A stretch of DNA of 64,000 nt, taken from NCBI RefSeq assembly GCF_900109545.1, contig NZ_FOAP01000011.1, positions 1-64,000 of the forward strand, read 5' to 3'. Origin of the DNA: Stigmatella aurantiaca (GTDB lineage Bacteria > Myxococcota > Myxococcia > Myxococcales > Myxococcaceae). Positions 57,726-64,000 of the stretch are shown here, in pieces. The translations under genes were made by a program, and so were the position numbers. The notes beneath the pieces are model-generated. The model worked only from the letters and a program-made list of their open reading frames with translations. It searched no databases and was not told the DNA's origin. The number at the start of each line of letters is the position of its first letter. Within the stretch, counting starts at the first letter, position 1.

Positions 57726-59141
57726 TCAGGTGCCGGACAAGGCCGCGGGCCGCGCCGAGGCACGGAGCGAGCTGCTCAGCTCGGCGATACGCTCGCGCGA
57801 GAGCAGCGTCTGGATCATGGGCGTGTAGAACACCCCATCCCCCACCAGGCGCAGTTTCCTGCCCTCGAGCGCGACGAAGCCGCGCTCGGTCAGGGCCTGC
57901 CAGGCGCCAGCATACTCGTCCATGAGCTCGACCCCGAACGCCCGCTGATAGGCGTCGAGATCGACTTCCAGTCCCTGCAGGTTCCGGAAGAGCTGGGACA
58001 GGCGGTAGTCGACCTCCTGGTGGGTGAACCCATGTTCGAGCGGGATCCGTCCCTCGTCGATGGCCTTGTAGTAGTCCTTGATCGAGGTGTGCTGCCGGTA
58101 GGTCCAGGCTCCCCTGCCTCCCGCCCCCGTGAACTGGGACACGCCCGCGTAGCCCCAGCCGAAGATGTCCGTGGCGCGGAAGTCGCGTTCGCACTCCTCG
58201 TAGAGGCGCTGCTCCGGGGCGTCGATCTTCTCCCAGTCGTAAGGGGTGAGCTGGACGTAGCCGCAGCTCTTCAGGAAGTCCCGCGAGACCCGGTACATCT
58301 CCAGATTCTCGGCCACCGACGGCAGCTCATGACGCCGGTTCAAGGCGAAGTCGGTCGGTCCACCGACGTTGAGCTCATAGTGGGTGATGTGGTGGATCCC
58401 GGTGCTCACCAGCAACTCCAGGTCCTTCATCATGGTGGACACGGTCTGGCGCGGCCATCCGAAGATGAGGTCCACGTTGCAGGGCAGCCCGAGTTCCTGG
58501 CACCACTCAATGGTCTGAAGGGTGTGCTTGACAGTCTGCTTGCGGCCGCTGAGCGCGTTCAGCTCGTCATTCATCTGCTGCACGCCCATGCTCACGCGGT
58601 TCATCCCGCTCTCTTTGATCTTCTGCAGTTTCTCGCGCGTGAAGAGCTGAGGGATCCCCTCAAGGGTGATGGAGACGCCGGCCGGCAGCGTGAAGTGCTC
58701 CCGCACCAGGTCCATGAGCTGGGGGTACCTGTCGGCGCGGTAAAGGTTGGAGGTGCCGCCGCCGAAGTAGATGTTGACGACCCGATCCTTCTCGAACAGG
58801 CCCCGGTACAACTCTCCCTCGCGCCGCAGGTAGGAGAAGTACGTGTCCAGGTCGTTGTTGCCGGTGTAGACCTCGACGGGAAACAGGCAGTAGCCGCACC
58901 GGTCCGGATCCGTGCGAATGCAGTAGGGAACGGCGACGTACAGGGCCAGGTCATGGCTTTCCTGCGCCGCCTTGCGCGCTTCGAGCCGCTCGCGCACCGG
59001 AATATCGGTCTCCTGCCACATCCGCGGCGACGGGAAGGCGTGGAGGACCTTGTTCACCTGGCGGACATTCAGGTTGCGTTCGATGAAGTCGCGCGCGGCC
59101 TCGGCCGAGGAGCGCGCGGGCCTGCCCACGGACGGGCTCAT
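57726..59141 (-). CDS. HemN-like radical SAM enzyme with atypical cluster spacing
   Basis: A 471-residue radical SAM protein of the HemN/coproporphyrinogen dehydrogenase-like class. The cluster ligands are Cys74, Cys82 and Cys85 in YCIRTDPDRCGYC, C-x7-C-x2-C instead of C-x3-C-x2-C. It keeps the SAM motif YFGGGTSNLY, the PQLFTREKLQ segment, NRVSMGVQQMND and the GLPCNVDLIFGWPRQT strand. The C-terminal winged region (EVDYRLSQLFRNLQGLEVD) is present. It overlaps the PKS gene as ATGA and so belongs to the pathway, not to haem synthesis. HemN-like enzymes perform cyclopropanation or methylation in some natural products. Confidence 0.85.
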   Translation of the reverse strand: MSPSVGRPARSSAEAARDFIERNLNVRQVNKVLHAFPSPRMWQETDIPVRERLEARKAAQESHDLALYVAVPYCIRTDPDRCGYCLFPVEVYTGNNDLDTYFSYLRREGELYRGLFEKDRVVNIYFGGGTSNLYRADRYPQLMDLVREHFTLPAGVSITLEGIPQLFTREKLQKIKESGMNRVSMGVQQMNDELNALSGRKQTVKHTLQTIEWCQELGLPCNVDLIFGWPRQTVSTMMKDLELLVSTGIHHITHYELNVGGPTDFALNRRHELPSVAENLEMYRVSRDFLKSCGYVQLTPYDWEKIDAPEQRLYEECERDFRATDIFGWGYAGVSQFTGAGGRGAWTYRQHTSIKDYYKAIDEGRIPLEHGFTHQEVDYRLSQLFRNLQGLEVDLDAYQRAFGVELMDEYAGAWQALTERGFVALEGRKLRLVGDGVFYTPMIQTLLSRERIAELSSSLRASARPAALSGT

Positions 59142-62100
59142 GACTGCCCCCTTTCGAAGGAGCCGTTGCCGAACGTCTGGGTGAGCAGGTGGGCCGCCAG
59201 CGATTCGGTGCTCTCGTAGTCAATGACCAGGTTCTTCGGAAGCTCGCAGCGGAGGTTCTTCTGGAGCCGGTACTGGAGCTCCACGGAGCCCAGGGAACTC
59301 ATGCCCAGCTCGAAGTACATGAGCCCACCGGAGATCTCGCTGCTCTCGACCCCCATGATGTCGGCGACCTGGTTGGCGAGGAAGGAGACCATCAGGTCCC
59401 AGCGTTTCACGGGTGAGGCCTCGACGAGCTGGTGCAGGATGTCGGCGCCGTCCTGCCGCTCCGAGGCCGCCTCGCGCATGCGTGAGCGCTCCACGCCCTG
59501 CATGCGCAGGCCCACGATCTCGAGCGCGGGCGAGCCATCGGCGGCAAACACCGAGAGCGCCGCGCTGTACTCCAAGCCCTTGCCGAGGCTGACCTCCACG
59601 CGGGCCGACGCCTCGTTGCCCAGAGGTTGGCGCAGGCGCACCCGCTCGATCGCCACGGGCAGGTAGGCCATCTTGATGGCATTGCCCGCGGCGAATCGCG
59701 TGGTCAGTGCGGCGCCGATGGCCTGAAAGCAGCCATCGAGCAGCGCCGGGTGGGCCACGTGACGAGCGCTCACCGGTGACGCACCGGGGCTCTCTTCCGC
59801 AGGCAAGGCCACGCGCGCCATGGCAACGCCGGAGCCGTGGGGTCCTTTCCGAAGCGTGGTGATGGACCGGAAGGGGCCTGTGTAGCCCATGCCACGCTCG
59901 GTGAGGAGCCGGTAGAAGTCCGCCGGGGCGAGCTCGCTCTCCCCCTCCAGCTTGAACTCGACGCTGCCGGTCCCCTCGAGCGACGGCGAAGGCTGGGCCT
60001 GGCCCGACGTGTCACACCGGGCCTCGCCGCGCGCGTGGAGGAGCCAGGGCAGACGCTGCTCTTCCTCGCCATCGCCCAGGAAGGGCTGACTGTGGATCTC
60101 GAAACGGAACCGCTCCTCACCGTTCTCGCGAGACACAGGCATGAGCAGCAGTTGAACCCTGCGCTGGCTGTCCTCGGGCAGGATCAGGGCTCGCTCGAAG
60201 AGTACGTTCTCGAGTTCGCACGGAAACGAACCCACCACGGCGCGCAGCGCGGCCAGGGCCATCTCCACATACCCAGTCGCCGGAAACACCGTGAGGCCGT
60301 AGATGCGGTGGCCCGACAGGTAGGCAGGCGACTCGGAGCTCAGGAGTCCTTCGAACTGCGCGCCAGCCAGGGGCGACTGCAGGCGCCGGCCGAGCAGCGG
60401 GTGGCCCTTGGCCTGCTTGGGGGCTTTCTTTGACTGCGAGTTAGAAGGCACGAGCCAGTGGCGTTTGCGCTCGAAGGGATAGGTGGGCAGGAGCGCCTTT
60501 TTGGCCAAGCGGCGCTCATGGAAGCCCGCCCAGTTCAGCTCAACCCCGTGGGCATACAGTGCAGCGGCGCTCTCCACCATGCGCCGCGTGTCATCCCCGT
60601 CCCGAGTGAGCGACCACAACCAAGGCTGCTCTTCACCCTCTGCCGAGGGACTGGTCAGCGACGCGCGCGCCAGGGGGATGAGCGTGGGATGAGGCCCGAT
60701 CTCCAGGAAGGTGGACACGCCCAGCTCCGCCATCGCTCGCATCCCCTGCTCGAACAGCACCGGCTCTCTCACGTGCTTGCGCCAGTACGCTGCGTCCGGG
60801 GCCTGCCCCGCCTGGAACGCCTGCCCCGTCACATTCGAGATCAGCTTGCAGCGCGCTGGCCTCGCCACCACCGGGCGCGCCACCCGCTCGAACTCCTCCA
60901 GCATCGGCTCCATCTGCGCCGAGTGGAACGCGTGCGACACCGTCAGGGCCTGCCCCTTGTACCCCTCCCTCTCCAGCCTCCCCACCACCTCCTGCACCGC
61001 CTGCTTCTCACCCGACATCACCGTGCTTCTCGGCCCGTTCTGCGCCGCGATGGACACCTGCCCTCCTCCGGCCGCCTCCATCGCCTCTCTCACCTTCTCC
61101 ACTGGCGCCTGCACCGACACCATGCTCCCCTTCGAGGGCAGCGCCTGCATCAACCGGCCTCTCGCCGCCACCAGCTCCAACGCGTCCTTCAGCTCCAGCA
61201 CTCCCGCCACACACGCCGCCGCGAACTCCCCCACGCTGTGGCCCACCACCGCGTATGGCCTCACTCCCCAGCTCTCCCACAGCCGGCTCAGCGCGTACTG
61301 CACGCTGAAGAGCGCTGGCTGCGCGTACTGTGTCTCGTGGATCGTCCTCTCCTCGGGCCCCGCGAACATCACCTCCAGCAGTCCCTTGGGCAGCTGCCCT
61401 TTCAGCCCCTGTGCGCACGCCTCCAGCGCCTCTCGGAACACAGGTTCCTGCTCGTACAGCCCCCTTCCCATCCCCGCGTACTGCGAGCCCTGTCCCGTGA
61501 ACAGGAAGCCCACCTTGGGCTGCATCCGGGGCCGCACGTTGCCTCGCAGGAGGTTCTTGTCCTCGCGGCCGTGGCGCAAGGCATCGAGCGCGGCTTCGAG
61601 CTCGCGGCGCGAAGAGGCCACCACCGCCGCGCGATGCTCGAAGTGGTGGCGCCCCGTCGCCGCCGTGAACGCCAGGTCCGCCAGCTCATCGCCCAGAGAC
61701 TCTCGCGTGTGCCGGGACCAACGGCCCGCCAGCTCCGTGAGGGCCGGGCGCGTACGTGCCGACAGGGGCACGATCTGCACCGGGCGCAAGGGCAGCGGAG
61801 GAGCTGGGGGCTCGGCGGGACTCGCCCCTTCCCCCAGGCTCGCGCCATCACCCGCCTCCGCGCCTTCCGTGGCCTCCGACGCTTCCTCCTCGCTCACGGA
61901 CTCCACGAGCACGTGGGCATTGGTGCCACTGAAGCCGAAGGAACTCACCCCTCCAACGCGCCTGGAGCCGTGTGTACGCCACGGGCGCCGCTCGGTGGGG
62001 ACCTGCAGCGGCAAGGAGCCAAGGTCGATGTTGGGATTGGTCCGCTGCAGGTGAAGGTGCGGGAAGATCTCGGCGTCGCGGACCATGAGCACCAGCTTGA

Positions 62101-63229
62101 TGAGCCCGGCAATACCGGCCGCGGCCTCCAGGTGTCCCACGTTGGTCTTGGCCGAACTCACCACGACGCGATTGGCCGCCGCTTCCCGTTCGCGGAAGAC
62201 CGCTCCCAGCGCCAAGAGCTCCTGAGGATCCCCCAGGGCCGTGCCCGTCCCGTGGACCTCGACACAGTCGATATCCCCAGGGCCGTATCCGCCCATCTTC
62301 CACGCGCGCTGCACCACTTCCCGCTGCGCCAGCCCGTTGGGCGCGGTGAAACCCTGGCTCCGGCCATCGTGGTTCACCGCCGAGCCCGTGATGAGGGCAT
62401 GGATGATATCGCGGTCCCGCCGCGCATCCGACAGCCGCTTGAGGACCACCATGCCGCTGCCCTCGCTCCGGCCATACCCATCGGCCCGGGCATCGAAGGT
62501 CTTGCAGCGGCCATCCGGCGCCATCATGCCGGCCTGGGAGAACCCCATGAAGCCATAGGGAGCAATGAGCGCGTTCACCCCCCCTGCCAGGGCACAATCC
62601 ACCTCCCGCGCGCGCAGGCTCTGGCAGGCATTGTGGACCGCCACCAGCGACCCGGAGCACGCCGTGTCGATGGCCTCGCAGGGGCCCTTGAGATCAAAGA
62701 AGTACGACACCCTGCCCACGGCGGCGCTGTGGGACAGGCCGGTGTTGGTATAGCCATCCGGCGAGTGGATATCGGTCAGTTCCAGGTAGTCGAAGGTCGC
62801 GATGCCCACGTACACGCCGGTCTGGCTTCCCGACAACACCGCGGGGGGCATGCCGGCCGATTCGAAGGCCTCCCACGCCAGTTCGAGCAGCAGGCGGTGC
62901 TGGGGATCCATGGCCTCGACCTCGCGAGGCGTGAGGCGAAAGAACCCAGCGTCGAAACGATCAATGTCCTGGATGAAGCCACCATGCCGGGTGGAGATCG
63001 CGCCAGGAGTGCCCGCCACTGGGCTGTAATAGGCGTCGAGGTCAAAGCGCTCCGGGGGGATCTCTTTGCGGACCTCCATCCCATCGGAGAACAGCCGCCG
63101 GTAGGCCTCCAGGTGAGGCGCGTTCGGGAAGCGGCAGCTCATGCCGACGACGGCGATGGGCTCGGTGGCGTGGCGCTGCAGCTTGCGGGCAAAGCGGCTG
63201 GCGAGCGCGCTCTTTCGTCGGATGGTCAC
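59138..63229 (-). CDS. Modular PKS protein: KS-AT-DH-ACP
   Basis: A 1363-residue cis-AT module. KS about 30-450: DTACSGS (Cys191), HGTGTA, NVGHLE. AT about 560-860: GHSVGEF (Ser665) and HAFH (about 767), the malonyl-CoA pattern. DH about 935-1220: SGHRIYGLTVFP (His about 973) and LLDGCFQ (Asp1165). ACP near the end: FELGMSSLGSVEL, Ser1312, with Ser in place of the usual Asp before it. No KR lies between DH and ACP. GTG start immediately after the previous TAG, GGAGG within the preceding codons. Overlaps the radical SAM gene by four bases. Confidence 0.93.
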   Translation of the reverse strand: MTIRRKSALASRFARKLQRHATEPIAVVGMSCRFPNAPHLEAYRRLFSDGMEVRKEIPPERFDLDAYYSPVAGTPGAISTRHGGFIQDIDRFDAGFFRLTPREVEAMDPQHRLLLELAWEAFESAGMPPAVLSGSQTGVYVGIATFDYLELTDIHSPDGYTNTGLSHSAAVGRVSYFFDLKGPCEAIDTACSGSLVAVHNACQSLRAREVDCALAGGVNALIAPYGFMGFSQAGMMAPDGRCKTFDARADGYGRSEGSGMVVLKRLSDARRDRDIIHALITGSAVNHDGRSQGFTAPNGLAQREVVQRAWKMGGYGPGDIDCVEVHGTGTALGDPQELLALGAVFREREAAANRVVVSSAKTNVGHLEAAAGIAGLIKLVLMVRDAEIFPHLHLQRTNPNIDLGSLPLQVPTERRPWRTHGSRRVGGVSSFGFSGTNAHVLVESVSEEEASEATEGAEAGDGASLGEGASPAEPPAPPLPLRPVQIVPLSARTRPALTELAGRWSRHTRESLGDELADLAFTAATGRHHFEHRAAVVASSRRELEAALDALRHGREDKNLLRGNVRPRMQPKVGFLFTGQGSQYAGMGRGLYEQEPVFREALEACAQGLKGQLPKGLLEVMFAGPEERTIHETQYAQPALFSVQYALSRLWESWGVRPYAVVGHSVGEFAAACVAGVLELKDALELVAARGRLMQALPSKGSMVSVQAPVEKVREAMEAAGGGQVSIAAQNGPRSTVMSGEKQAVQEVVGRLEREGYKGQALTVSHAFHSAQMEPMLEEFERVARPVVARPARCKLISNVTGQAFQAGQAPDAAYWRKHVREPVLFEQGMRAMAELGVSTFLEIGPHPTLIPLARASLTSPSAEGEEQPWLWSLTRDGDDTRRMVESAAALYAHGVELNWAGFHERRLAKKALLPTYPFERKRHWLVPSNSQSKKAPKQAKGHPLLGRRLQSPLAGAQFEGLLSSESPAYLSGHRIYGLTVFPATGYVEMALAALRAVVGSFPCELENVLFERALILPEDSQRRVQLLLMPVSRENGEERFRFEIHSQPFLGDGEEEQRLPWLLHARGEARCDTSGQAQPSPSLEGTGSVEFKLEGESELAPADFYRLLTERGMGYTGPFRSITTLRKGPHGSGVAMARVALPAEESPGASPVSARHVAHPALLDGCFQAIGAALTTRFAAGNAIKMAYLPVAIERVRLRQPLGNEASARVEVSLGKGLEYSAALSVFAADGSPALEIVGLRMQGVERSRMREAASERQDGADILHQLVEASPVKRWDLMVSFLANQVADIMGVESSEISGGLMYFELGMSSLGSVELQYRLQKNLRCELPKNLVIDYESTESLAAHLLTQTFGNGSFERGQS

Positions 63230-64000
63230 CTATTCCTCCCCTTCGAGCAGGTTCGTCAGGAGCCGCTGCTGTTCCGCATCGGACAAGCTCTCGATCGCAG
63301 CGAGGATCGCAGCCACCTTGTCTCCGCTCGCGGACAGGTCCAGGGCCGCGGTGGGCACTGCGGCCTTCGGAGCGGCGGACGGCTCGGCGGGCGTCTTCAG
63401 GACCTCGGCCCGAACGTAGCCGGCCAGGGCCCGGATACTCGGGTAGTCGAAGAGGAGCGTCGCGGGCAAGGTCACCCCAAGGAGCGCGCCGAGCCGGTTG
63501 CGCAGCTCCACCGCCATGAGTGAGTCCAGGCCCAACCGATCGAGCGGCTCGGCGGGATCGATGTAGAGGTCTTCGTCCAGATCGAGCACCCGGCGGATCT
63601 CGGCGGTGAACACCTCCTCCACCTGCTCCGGCGAGACAACCTGCGCGGCCCTGGCCGGCTGCGAGGCCACGGTCCGCTCTCTCACCTGCGCCAGGTGTGC
63701 CAGGAGCGGAGGCGCGTTCTGCGCGGCTCCTCCCAGGTAGCGGTTCCAATCGACCAGCATGACCCCCGCCTGTGCGATGCGGCCCGCGAGCAGGGCCTCC
63801 AGGGCCGCGATCCCCTCGTCCGGGCCGATGGCGTCGATGCCGCGGGCCTCGAGGGGAGTCAGGCGGCGGGCGGCATCTGCGGCGGCCATGCCGACCTCGC
63901 GCCAGATGCTCCAGTTGATGCTCAGGCCGGGCAGCCCCATGCCCCGGCGGTAGTGCATCAGGGCATCCAGGAAGGCGTTGGCCGCGGCGTAGTTGCCCTG
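63230..64000 (-). CDS. PKS protein, 3' part: KR C-terminus and ACP (continues past the window)
   Basis: The last 256 codons of a PKS gene whose start lies beyond the right edge. It opens inside a ketoreductase (QGNYAAANAFLDAL, holding the catalytic Tyr and Asn of the family) through INWSIWREVGMA, then an ACP with LGLDSLMAVELRN. The tail with SLSDAEQQRLLTNLLEGEE looks like a C-terminal docking segment. First visible gene of the operon; its stop is directly followed by the next start. Confidence 0.92.
   Translation of the reverse strand, partial: QGNYAAANAFLDALMHYRRGMGLPGLSINWSIWREVGMAAADAARRLTPLEARGIDAIGPDEGIAALEALLAGRIAQAGVMLVDWNRYLGGAAQNAPPLLAHLAQVRERTVASQPARAAQVVSPEQVEEVFTAEIRRVLDLDEDLYIDPAEPLDRLGLDSLMAVELRNRLGALLGVTLPATLLFDYPSIRALAGYVRAEVLKTPAEPSAAPKAAVPTAALDLSASGDKVAAILAAIESLSDAEQQRLLTNLLEGEE

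Noticed and set aside
57726-59141. Haem-biosynthetic coproporphyrinogen oxidase (hemN)
   Set aside because: Cluster spacing differs from HemN and the gene overlaps a PKS gene, so a pathway-specific role is more likely.
60458-63523. A 1021-codon open frame on the plus strand opposite the PKS genes
   Set aside because: It is antisense to KS, AT and DH motifs, rich in Arg/His/Pro/Gly as expected of a GC-rich shadow frame, and has no recognisable domain.

Overview
The window is very GC-rich, almost fully coding DNA of myxobacterial type, most likely from the Cystobacterineae (Stigmatella/Archangium relatives). The evidence is the base composition, the many Ser/Thr kinases and hybrid kinases, MYXO-CTERM-like tails, Asp/Gly-rich lipoprotein linkers and a large modular polyketide synthase (PKS) operon. 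No rRNA, tRNA or CRISPR array was seen. Genus and species are not decided by anything I can read here.

Region by region. (1) 1-9.6 kb: the tail of a probable IS66-type transposase, an FAD monooxygenase, two tandem Cys-rich lipoproteins, a divergent aldo/keto reductase-LysR pair, a cytochrome P450, a FolB-like/cupin fusion and a DUF418 membrane protein. (2) 8.1-10.4 kb: a Fur-box-controlled pair, an HmuY-like haem-binding lipoprotein and a secreted HExxH metalloprotease. (3) 10.4-24 kb: housekeeping and envelope genes: tgt, a YbiT-type ABC-F protein, two divergent UbiA prenyltransferases around an AT-rich palindrome, a PEGA-type Ser/Thr kinase overlapping an LpxR-like lipid A deacylase, an exported helical protein with a large lipoprotein, a VWA protein and a YihY/BrkB membrane protein.

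(4) 24-37.5 kb: a surface polysaccharide (O-antigen-like) locus. The rmlB-rmlD-rmlA-rmlC operon makes dTDP-L-rhamnose. A seven-gene overlapping operon runs wzm-wzt-glycosyltransferase-glycosyltransferase-[nucleotidyltransferase/phosphatase/P-loop fusion]-hddA-gmhA. It contains every step to GDP-D-glycero-D-manno-heptose plus an ABC exporter whose ATPase has a C-terminal glycan-recognition domain. A GT4 glycosyltransferase and a small partner lie between the two operons.

(5) 37.9-51.7 kb: a fatty acyl-AMP ligase fused to a degenerate condensation domain, a GH88-like secreted hydrolase, an orphan sugar-binding protein, a giant Ser/Thr kinase-AAA-GAF-histidine kinase, and a two-gene operon for an exported propeller-like protein and an M23 endopeptidase.

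(6) 51.8-64 kb: the left end of a type I cis-AT PKS operon read right to left: (KR-ACP, cut by the window edge), KS-AT-DH-ACP, a HemN-like radical SAM enzyme with a stretched cluster motif, an alpha/beta hydrolase, a leucine-rich-repeat protein, and a starter protein CoA-ligase-ER-ACP-KS like the rapamycin/FK506 loading modules but ending directly after its KS. This operon is the best candidate for an undescribed system. The trifunctional heptose enzyme with an extra P-loop kinase domain is the second.
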